A stretch of DNA of 64,000 bases from Duganella sp. 1411 (GTDB lineage: Bacteria; Pseudomonadota; Gammaproteobacteria; Burkholderiales; Burkholderiaceae_D): contig NZ_JAFICD010000011.1 of assembly GCF_017833525.1 (NCBI RefSeq), positions 54,875-118,874 of the forward strand, read 5' to 3'. Within the stretch, counting starts at the first letter, position 1; the number at the start of each line of letters is the position of its first letter. Positions 57,666 to 64,000 of the stretch are shown one piece after another. The notes under the pieces are model-generated. The model saw nothing but the letters and a program-made list of their open reading frames with translations. It was not told where the DNA came from and ran no database searches. The translations under genes and the position numbers were made by a program.

Positions 57666-58097
57666 ATGTTAAAAGCGGTCATTATCGATTCGAGCGCGGT
57701 CGCGCGCGGCCTGCTCAACACGGTGCTGCTCGACGGCGGCTACGACGTGGTGGGCCAAAGCCACACCTGCGCCGCCGGGCTGGCGCTGCTGATCAAGTTC
57801 AATCCGCACATCGTCTGCATCGCCCGCGAGCAGATGGAAAACGGCGAGGACGTGGTGCGCGAGATCAGGACCAAGTGGCCCAAGACCTTGATCTTCATGG
57901 TCTCGAGCGAATTCGACGCCGCCACCATCCAGGCCGCGCACGCGATGGGCGTGAGTGGTTTCATCGTCAAGCCGTTCAAGGCCGACACGGTGCTCAACAC
58001 GATACGCAACGTGGTCATTGCGATGGTCAAGCGCCAGCGCGCGGCCATGGCCAAGGAGAGCGGGGACGCGGCAGCCGGCGACGGCGGCGAGGCCTAA
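57666..58097 (+). CDS. Single-domain response-regulator-like protein lacking the phosphoacceptor Asp
   Basis: The 143-residue receiver (CheY-like) fold begins LKAVIIDSSAVARGLLNTVL. The conserved Lys (GFIVKPF) and Ser (FMVSSEF) are present. At the phosphorylation site, where D-x-x-M is expected, it reads IAREQM, so the Asp is Arg, and only one acidic pocket residue (IIDSS) remains. It should therefore not be phosphorylated in the usual way and may act by binding partners. A 17-residue Gly/Ala/Asp tail follows. It starts 38 bp after the nuclease gene, perhaps in one transcript. Confidence 0.82.
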   Translation: MLKAVIIDSSAVARGLLNTVLLDGGYDVVGQSHTCAAGLALLIKFNPHIVCIAREQMENGEDVVREIRTKWPKTLIFMVSSEFDAATIQAAHAMGVSGFIVKPFKADTVLNTIRNVVIAMVKRQRAAMAKESGDAAAGDGGEA

Positions 58098-58133
58098 CCC
58101 GCAACCCGCGACGCATAAGCCGGGGTGCGGGTT
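58096..58133. other. Hairpin between converging genes
   Basis: AACCCGCA at 58096-58103 and TGCGGGTT at 58126-58133 are exact inverted repeats between the ends of the receiver-like gene and mnmA. No T-tract follows, so a terminator role is only possible. Confidence 0.35.
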
Positions 58134-58140
58134 CGGGTTG

Positions 58141-59247
58141 TCAGGCCGCGAAGGTCGAGCTGTCGATGATGCCGCCGCCCAGGCATACGTCGCCGTCGTA
58201 CAGCACCGCCGACTGGCCCGGCGTCACCGCCCATTGGGCATCCATGAATTTCAACGCGAAGTCCGAGTCGCCCTCGGGCGCGAGCTCGCACGCCACGTCG
58301 GCCTGGCGGTAGCGCGTCTTGGCCGCCATCGCGCGCGGCGACGGCGCCTCGCCGGCGATCCAGCTGGCCTGGTCGGCGCGCAGGTCCGATGACAGCAGCC
58401 ACGGATGCTCGTGGCCCTGCACGATGTAGAGCGTGTTGTTGGCCACGTCCTTGCGCGCCACGTACCAGGCGTCGCTGCTGCCGTCCGGGTTCTTGTACGC
58501 CTTCATCCCGCCCACGCCGATGCCCTTGCGCTGCCCCAGCGTGTAGAACGACAGGCCGACATGCTCGCCGACGGTCTTGCCGTCGTCGGTCTTCATCGGG
58601 CCCGGCTTGTACGACAGGTAGCGATTCAAAAACTCGCGGAACGGCCGCTCGCCGATGAAGCAGATGCCGGTCGAATCCTTCTTGGCGGCGTTCGGCAGCT
58701 TGAGCTTTTCGGCGATCTGGCGCACTTCGGTCTTGGGAATCTCGCCCAGCGGGAACAAGGTCTTCGACAACTGCGCCTGGTTCAGGCGGTGCAGGAAGTA
58801 GCTCTGGTCCTTGGTGTGGTCGACCGCCTTGAGCAGCTCGAATTTTTCACCGTTCCGGCGCACCCGCGCGTAATGGCCGGTGGCGATCAAGTCCGCCCCC
58901 AGGTGCATCGCGTGGTCGAGGAAGGCCTTGAATTTGATTTCGGCGTTGCACAGCACGTCCGGATTCGGCGTGCGGCCGGCCTGGTATTCGCGCAGGAAGT
59001 CGGCGAACACGCGGTCCTTGTATTCGCTGGCGAAGTTGACCGCCTCGATGTCGACGCCGATGACGTCGGCCACGCTGGCCGCGTCGATCCAGTCCTGCCG
59101 CGTCGAGCAGTATTCGGAATCGTCGTCGTCTTCCCAGTTCTTCATGAACAGGCCGACCACGTCGTAGCCCTGTTCCTTCAGCATCCACGCCGCGACCGAG
59201 GAATCGACCCCGCCCGACATACCGATCACGACTTTTTTCTTGCTCAT
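58141..59247 (-). CDS. mnmA: tRNA-specific 2-thiouridylase MnmA
   Basis: The 368-residue enzyme puts sulfur at position 2 of the wobble uridine of tRNA Lys, Glu and Gln. The ATP PP-loop is GMSGGVDSS near residue 9. The two catalytic Cys lie in NPDVLCNAEIKF and STGICFIGERPF. The C-terminal barrel ends GGGIIDSSTF. The length is normal. It is the second gene of a pair with the Nudix hydrolase 15 bp upstream. Confidence 0.97.
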   Translation of the reverse strand: MSKKKVVIGMSGGVDSSVAAWMLKEQGYDVVGLFMKNWEDDDDSEYCSTRQDWIDAASVADVIGVDIEAVNFASEYKDRVFADFLREYQAGRTPNPDVLCNAEIKFKAFLDHAMHLGADLIATGHYARVRRNGEKFELLKAVDHTKDQSYFLHRLNQAQLSKTLFPLGEIPKTEVRQIAEKLKLPNAAKKDSTGICFIGERPFREFLNRYLSYKPGPMKTDDGKTVGEHVGLSFYTLGQRKGIGVGGMKAYKNPDGSSDAWYVARKDVANNTLYIVQGHEHPWLLSSDLRADQASWIAGEAPSPRAMAAKTRYRQADVACELAPEGDSDFALKFMDAQWAVTPGQSAVLYDGDVCLGGGIIDSSTFAA

Positions 59248-59262
59248 TACTTTTCCAGCCTT

Positions 59263-59757
59263 CTATCCATTAGCGGTGCTCACCGCGTTGAACACGGAGG
59301 CGTGTGTTTGTATCAGTTCCAGCGGGGCGCGCCGCCCGGCCAGGTATTCGTCGACGCATTGCAGCACCGTGGGGCTGCGGTGACGGTCGGCGCAGGCGGC
59401 CAGTTCGTCGCGCGTGAGCCACATCGTGCGCAGGATGCCCTCGTCGAGCGGACGGTCGTGCTGCGCGCCCGGCGTGCCGCAGAACGTGAAGCGCAGATAC
59501 GTCACTTCCTCGCCGGTGCGGTTGGAGGTGTAGCGCGACATGTACATGCCCACCAGCGCCGTCGGCGTGAAGTCGTATGCCGTCTCCTCCAGCGTTTCGC
59601 GGATCACCGCCTGCTCGAGCGACTCGTGCGGGTCGAGGTGGCCGGCCGGCTGGTTGATGCGGATGCCGTCGCTGGTCTCTTCTTCGATCAGCAGGAATTT
59701 GCCATCTTTTTCGACGATGGCGGCAACAGTCACAGAGGGTTTCCAGATACGCGGCAT
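59263..59757 (-). CDS. Nudix hydrolase (NudJ-like)
   Basis: The 164-residue protein has a complete Nudix box GHLDPHESLEQAVIRETLEETAYDF (the G-x5-E-x7-REUxEE pattern, about residues 39-63). It begins WKPSVTVAAIVEKDGKFLLIEEE. E. coli NudJ, a phosphatase of nucleoside di/triphosphates and HMP-PP, is encoded next to mnmA in the same way, which supports this subgroup. It is the first gene of the pair. Confidence 0.9.
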   Translation of the reverse strand: MPRIWKPSVTVAAIVEKDGKFLLIEEETSDGIRINQPAGHLDPHESLEQAVIRETLEETAYDFTPTALVGMYMSRYTSNRTGEEVTYLRFTFCGTPGAQHDRPLDEGILRTMWLTRDELAACADRHRSPTVLQCVDEYLAGRRAPLELIQTHASVFNAVSTANG

Positions 59758-60060
59758 GTGTCATCCTTGAAAGAGCCGACATTTTAGCCTGTTCCGGAGG
59801 TTTGGTTTGAAACCGCGATCGCTAAAAGATGAGCTCGTGTTGAACAAAAACAAGGTTTGCTCGGATAAACCGTGGTTGACTGTGTGGTTTGCGCAAGATC
59901 CCACATTTTCGACGGCGTTTCGTGATAAATAGTCATAAATGATGTGATAAATCCGCTATGTATTGATAAATACACATTCGGTATGATGGTTCCCCGGACG
60001 GCCGCGGGCCCGGCATTTCCGTGTTAGATTCTAGTCAGTTTGTTAATCATTGGAGGCAGC
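59758..60060. other. Intergenic region between the Nudix gene and pntAA
   Basis: These 303 bases hold no gene. The right half is A/T-rich. GATAAAT occurs three times in the same direction, at 59934, 59946 and 59965, with ATAAAT again at 59935-59940's neighbour 59935+. TATGAT at 59982-59987 could be the pnt -10. TTGGAGG precedes the pntAA start. Confidence 0.5.
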
Positions 60061-61173
60061 ATGAGAATAAGCGTACCGGCCGAGACAAGGCCGGGGGAGA
60101 CCCGGGTCGCCGCCACACCGGAAACGGTCAAGAAGCTGGCGGCCAAACATGAGGTGCTGGTGCAGTCCGGCGCCGGGCTGGCCGCCTCGGTCACCGACGA
60201 GGCCTACGTGGCGGCCGGCGCGCGCATCGTCGACGCGGCCGAGGCCTACGGGGCCGAGGTGGTGCTCAAGGTGCGCGCCCCCAACGCCGACGAGCGCGCG
60301 CTGATCAAGCCGGGCACCGTGGTGATCGGCATGCTCAATCCCTTCGACGCCGACAACAACGCCGCGATGGCGTCGGCCGGCCTGCAGGCGTTCGCGCTCG
60401 AGGCGGTGCCGCGCATCACGCGCGCGCAGTCGATGGACGTGCTGTCCTCGCAGGCCAACATCGCCGGCTACAAGGCGGTGCTGGTGGCGGCCAATACCTA
60501 CCAGCGCTTCATGCCGATGCTGATGACGGCGGCCGGCACGGTCAAGGCGGCGCGCGTGTTGATCATGGGCGTGGGCGTGGCCGGCCTGCAGGCGATCGCC
60601 ACGGCCAAGCGACTTGGCGCCGTGATCGAGGCGTCCGACGTGCGGCCGCCCGTCAAGGAGCAGGTCGAGTCGCTGGGCGCGAAATTCATCGACGTGCCTT
60701 TCCTCACCGACGAGGAAAAAGAGATCGCGCAGGGTGTGGGCGGCTACGCGCGGCCGATGCCGGCCGACTGGATGCGCCGCCAGGCGGAGCTGGTGCACGA
60801 ACGGGCCAAGCTGGCCGACGTCATCATCACCACCGCGCTGATACCGGGGCGTCCGGCGCCGGTGCTGATCTCCGAGGAGACGGTCAAGGCGATGAAGCCG
60901 GGATCGGTGATCGTCGACCTGGCCGTGTCGCAGGGCGGCAACTGCCCGCTCTCGGAGCTCAATAAAACGGTGGTCAAGCACGGCGTGCACATCGTCGGCG
61001 AGCCCGATCTGGCGACCTTGGTGGCGGCCGACGCGTCGGCGCTGTACGCGCGCAATGTGCTCGACTTCCTCAAGCTGATCATCGACAAGGAAGACAAGTT
61101 GGCGATCGACCGCGAGGACGAAATCATCAAGGCGACGCTGCTGTGCACCGGCGGCGAACTCTTAAGAAAATAA
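60061..61173 (+). CDS. pntAA: NAD(P) transhydrogenase subunit alpha, part 1 (NAD-binding domain)
   Basis: The 370-residue soluble domain I of proton-translocating transhydrogenase binds NAD(H). It begins MRISVPAETRPGETRVAATPE, like the alanine-dehydrogenase/PntA family. LIMGVGVAGLQAIATAKRLGA is the Rossmann loop, and QAELVHERAKLADVIITTALIPGRPAP is conserved. The enzyme couples H+ entry to reduction of NADP by NADH. TTGGAGG before ATG 60061 fixes the start. The membrane part is encoded separately, as in many alpha- and betaproteobacteria. Confidence 0.95.
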   Translation: MRISVPAETRPGETRVAATPETVKKLAAKHEVLVQSGAGLAASVTDEAYVAAGARIVDAAEAYGAEVVLKVRAPNADERALIKPGTVVIGMLNPFDADNNAAMASAGLQAFALEAVPRITRAQSMDVLSSQANIAGYKAVLVAANTYQRFMPMLMTAAGTVKAARVLIMGVGVAGLQAIATAKRLGAVIEASDVRPPVKEQVESLGAKFIDVPFLTDEEKEIAQGVGGYARPMPADWMRRQAELVHERAKLADVIITTALIPGRPAPVLISEETVKAMKPGSVIVDLAVSQGGNCPLSELNKTVVKHGVHIVGEPDLATLVAADASALYARNVLDFLKLIIDKEDKLAIDREDEIIKATLLCTGGELLRK

Positions 61174-61184
61174 AGGGGAACACC

Positions 61185-61550
61185 ATGGAAGTGAGCCACA
61201 CCATCATCAATCTGATCATCTTCGTGCTGGCGATCTACGTCGGCTACCACGTGGTCTGGACCGTCACGCCGGCGCTGCATACGCCGCTGATGGCGGTCAC
61301 CAACGCCGTCTCGGCGATCATCATCGTCGGCGCCATGCTGGCCGCCTCGCTGACCGAGGGCGTGATCGGGCAGGTCGCCGGCACCGTCGCGGTGGCGCTG
61401 GCCGCCGTCAATGTGTTCGGCGGCTTTCTGGTCACGCAGCGCATGCTGGAGATGTTCCGCAAGAAGGAGCCGAAGGCCAAGCCGGCGCCAGCCAAGGCGG
61501 GCGACCAGGTAGGCGGAAAAGTAGGCGACAAAGCGGGAGAGAGCGCATGA
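61185..61550 (+). CDS. pntAB: NAD(P) transhydrogenase subunit alpha, part 2 (membrane)
   Basis: The 121-residue protein has three or four membrane helices (HTIINLIIFVLAIYVGYHVVW; AVSAIIIVGAMLAASL; VAGTVAVALAAVNVFGGFLV) and a Lys/Ala/Pro-rich tail longer than usual (about 95-121). It forms part of the proton channel. AAAGGGG precedes the ATG, 11 bp after pntAA. The stop overlaps the pntB start (ATGA). Confidence 0.95.
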   Translation: MEVSHTIINLIIFVLAIYVGYHVVWTVTPALHTPLMAVTNAVSAIIIVGAMLAASLTEGVIGQVAGTVAVALAAVNVFGGFLVTQRMLEMFRKKEPKAKPAPAKAGDQVGGKVGDKAGESA

Positions 61551-63016
61551 ATTTCATCTCCATGAACCTGGTGACGATGATGTATCTCATCGCGTCGGTG
61601 TGTTTTATCCAGGCGCTCAAAGGGCTGTCGTCGCCGGGCACGGCGCGCACCGGTAACGCCTTCGGCATGTCCGGCATGGCGATCGCGGTGGTGACGACGA
61701 TCGCCTTGATCCTCAAGCTGCGCGCGGAGGCCGTCACCGCCGGCACGGGCGGCGGCATGGGCCTGGCGCTGGTGCTGGCGGGCGTGGTGGTCGGCGGCGG
61801 CATCGGCGCGCTGCTGGCCAAAAAAGTCGAGATGACCAAGATGCCGGAACTGGTGGCGGCGATGCACTCGCTGATCGGCCTGGCGGCGGTGTGCATCGCG
61901 GTGGCGGCGGTGTCGGAGCCGCACGCCTTCGGCATCGCGGCGGTGGGCGAGGCGCTGCCGTTCGGTAACCGCATCGAACTGTTCATCGGCACCTTCGTCG
62001 GCGCGATCACCTTCTCCGGATCGGTCATCGCGTTCGGCAAGCTGTCGGGTAAATACAAGTTCCGCCTGTTCCAGGGCGCGCCGGTCAGCTTCGCCGGCCA
62101 GCACATGCTCAACCTGGTGCTGGCCATCGTCATGGTCGGCCTGGGGCTGGCGTTCTGCTTCGCCGGCGGCGTGGCGCCCGCGTGGACGCCGTTCCTGATC
62201 ATGACCGCGATCGCCTTCGTGCTGGGCGTGTTGATCATCATCCCGATCGGCGGCGCCGACATGCCGGTGGTGGTGTCGATGCTGAACTCCTACTCCGGCT
62301 GGGCGGCGGCGGGGATCGGCTTCTCGCTCAATAACGCGATGCTGATCATCGCCGGTTCGCTGGTCGGATCAAGCGGCGCGATCCTGTCGTACATCATGTG
62401 CAAGGCGATGAACCGCTCGTTCTTCAACGTGATCCTGGGCGGCTTCGGCGGCGCCCCGGCGGAGGCGGGCGCCGGCGGCGCCAAGGAGCAGCGCCCGGTC
62501 AAATCCGGTTCGGCCGACGACGCCTCGTTCATCATGGCCAACGCCGAAAGCGTGATCATCGTGCCGGGCTACGGCCTGGCGGTGGCGCGCGCGCAGCACG
62601 CGCTCAAGGAACTGGTCGCAAAGCTGACGGAAAAGGGCGTGAGCGTGAAGTACGCGATCCATCCGGTGGCGGGGCGCATGCCGGGCCACATGAACGTGCT
62701 GCTGGCCGAGGCCGAGGTGCCGTACGACCAGGTGTTCGAGATGGAGGACATCAACGGCGAATTCGGCCAGACCGACGTGGTGCTGATCCTTGGCGCGAAC
62801 GACGTGGTCAACCCGGCCGCCAAGGATCCGAAGTCGCCGATCGCCGGCATGCCGATCCTGGAGGCGTACAAGGCCAAGAGCATCATCGTCAACAAGCGCT
62901 CGATGGCGTCCGGTTACGCCGGCCTGGATAACGAGTTGTTCTACCAGGCCAATACGATGATGGTGTTCGGCGACGCTAAAAAGGTCATCGAGGACATGGT
63001 CAAGGCGGTCGAATAG
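61547..63016 (+). CDS. pntB: NAD(P) transhydrogenase subunit beta
   Basis: The 489-residue protein has about eight or nine membrane helices (residues 1-280), then the NADP(H)-binding domain III (about 310-489) with IVPGYGLAVARAQHALKEL, HPVAGRMPGHMNVLLAEA and INGEFGQTDVVLILGANDVVNPAA. It completes the transhydrogenase, a main source of NADPH. The start overlaps pntAB by 4 bases. Confidence 0.97.
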   Translation: MNFISMNLVTMMYLIASVCFIQALKGLSSPGTARTGNAFGMSGMAIAVVTTIALILKLRAEAVTAGTGGGMGLALVLAGVVVGGGIGALLAKKVEMTKMPELVAAMHSLIGLAAVCIAVAAVSEPHAFGIAAVGEALPFGNRIELFIGTFVGAITFSGSVIAFGKLSGKYKFRLFQGAPVSFAGQHMLNLVLAIVMVGLGLAFCFAGGVAPAWTPFLIMTAIAFVLGVLIIIPIGGADMPVVVSMLNSYSGWAAAGIGFSLNNAMLIIAGSLVGSSGAILSYIMCKAMNRSFFNVILGGFGGAPAEAGAGGAKEQRPVKSGSADDASFIMANAESVIIVPGYGLAVARAQHALKELVAKLTEKGVSVKYAIHPVAGRMPGHMNVLLAEAEVPYDQVFEMEDINGEFGQTDVVLILGANDVVNPAAKDPKSPIAGMPILEAYKAKSIIVNKRSMASGYAGLDNELFYQANTMMVFGDAKKVIEDMVKAVE

Positions 63017-63123
63017 GAGTTTCAATTCACATTTTGTGAATGGTCTATTGCTGTTTGGCCGATTGATGGTTGGGTTGGTGAATCTTATGATGGCTTCACT
63101 AACCCACCACAAGGAGCTTCAAC

Positions 63124-63888
63124 ATGAACCGCTTACAAAACAAAGTCGCCATCGTCACTGGCGCATCGTCGGGCATCGGCCGCGCCACCGCCAAACTGTT
63201 CGCAGCCGAAGGCGCCAAGGTCGTCGTCGCGGCGCGCCGCGAAGCCGAACTGGCCACGCTGGTCGCGGAAATCGAGGCCGATGGCGGACAAGCCGTCGCG
63301 CTGGCCGGCGACGTCACCTTGGAGGCGTTCAACGCGCGCCTGGTTGCCGCCGCCGTCGAAGCGTATGGCCGCCTCGATATCGCCTACAACAACGCCGGCA
63401 CCTTGGGCGAGATGGGCGAGACCACCGGCGTGTCGGAGCAGGGCTGGAACGACACGCTGGCCGCCAACCTGACCAGCGCCTTCCTCGGCGCCAAGCATCA
63501 GATTCCGGAGATGATCAAGCATGGCGGCGGTTCGGTGATTTTCACCTCGACCTTCGTCGGTTATAGCTTCGCGTTTCCCGGCGTGGCGGCTTACGCGGCC
63601 AGCAAGGCGGGCTTGATCGGCCTGACGCAGGCGCTGGCGGCGGAATACGGGCCGAAGGGCGTGCGCGTGAATTCGGTGCTGCCCGGCGCGGTCGATACGC
63701 CGATGTACCGCGACATGAACGATACGCCGGAGGCGACGTCCTTCATCACCAATCTGCATGCGTTGAAGCGCGTGGCGCTGCCGGAGGAATTGGCGCGCTC
63801 GGTGCTGTATCTGGCGTCGGACGATTCGTCGTTCGTCACCGGCACGGCGTCGCTGGTCGACGGCGGCGTGTCGATCACCCGCACCTGA
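63124..63888 (+). CDS. SDR family NAD(P)-dependent oxidoreductase
   Basis: The 254-residue classical short-chain dehydrogenase has the cofactor loop TGASSGIGRATA, NNAG, catalytic Tyr-x3-Lys in AAYAASKAGL and the PGAVDTPMY substrate loop. Arg residues after the second strand (VAARREAEL) suggest NADP preference. The substrate is unknown. GGAG lies before the ATG. The gene is 107 bp after pntB and may have its own promoter. Confidence 0.93.
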   Translation: MNRLQNKVAIVTGASSGIGRATAKLFAAEGAKVVVAARREAELATLVAEIEADGGQAVALAGDVTLEAFNARLVAAAVEAYGRLDIAYNNAGTLGEMGETTGVSEQGWNDTLAANLTSAFLGAKHQIPEMIKHGGGSVIFTSTFVGYSFAFPGVAAYAASKAGLIGLTQALAAEYGPKGVRVNSVLPGAVDTPMYRDMNDTPEATSFITNLHALKRVALPEELARSVLYLASDDSSFVTGTASLVDGGVSITRT

Positions 63889-63906
63889 TGAGCACCACGG
63901 TGACAC

Positions 63907-64000
63907 GTAGGGCGGATTAGCGGGCGAGGCCCGCCAATCCGCCCCGGGGGCCCATCGAACGAGCGTCCTCCTGCCGGAGGACTTGAGAGGCGGAACGCCG
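63907..64000. repeat. Rearranged R1 element, cut by the window edge
   Basis: It begins like R1 (GTAGGGCGGATTAGCG) 18 bp after the SDR stop, then diverges into other GC-rich inverted sequence (GTCCTCCTGCCGGAGGAC). Near the edge AGGCGGAACGCCG matches the R1 right arm in reverse. It looks like a broken or composite copy. Confidence 0.6.

Overview
The window is GC-rich chromosomal DNA with dense, short-gapped operons. Its gene content points to a betaproteobacterium of the Oxalobacteraceae (Massilia, Duganella or Janthinobacterium type): an arginine succinyltransferase locus with two AruF/AruG subunits, a 180-kDa-type NAD-glutamate dehydrogenase, a Xanthomonas-like sucrose locus and dispersed GTAGGGCGGATTAGCG palindromes. 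The genus is an inference. I saw no rRNA, tRNA, CRISPR array, transposase or phage gene.

Layout. (1) 1-6741, minus strand: the start of a nonribosomal peptide locus (MATE exporter, PhyH-type dioxygenase, DUF6271-like protein, NRPS running off the left edge). (2) 7121-19297, plus: arginine catabolism astC-aruF-aruG-astD-astB, then a giant NAD-GDH gene, then astE. Arginine becomes glutamate and the GDH carries it on to 2-oxoglutarate. An EF-hand protein and a CAT-type amino-acid permease follow. (3) 19900-32800: three very small proteins, a diguanylate cyclase, a DMT exporter, an FUSC membrane protein, an M14 carboxypeptidase-like enzyme, a degenerate metallo-beta-lactamase-fold protein, a flavin reductase and an S46 dipeptidyl peptidase. 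(4) 33008-36811, minus: a compact operon that looks like an undescribed RiPP-type peptide system. It has a strong promoter, a 28-residue peptide gene, a terminator, a PqqD-like/M50 membrane protease, a TPR protein and an NTF2-like exported protein.

(5) 37140-40351, minus: two YceI proteins with cytochrome b561, then purB. (6) 40456-49129, plus: a GST, then a sucrose-use locus (LacI regulator, TonB-dependent receptor, amylosucrase, fructokinase, MFS transporter) with palindromic operator candidates. (7) 49210-54226: iron handling, with bfr, and bfd-tonB divergent from feoA-feoB-Cys-rich partner around a Fur-box-like site. (8) 54367-63888: a glutamate-synthase-like FMN protein, GST, Xni-type nuclease, pseudo-receiver protein, mnmA-nudix pair, pntAA-pntAB-pntB transhydrogenase and an SDR.

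Two families of interspersed palindromes (called R1 and R2 below) and one 33-bp perfect inverted repeat sit between genes; two of these elements overlap the stop codon of a neighbouring gene. The most interesting region is the small-peptide/M50/TPR operon. Second is the NRPS, whose first adenylation domain lacks the usual amino-group-binding aspartate.
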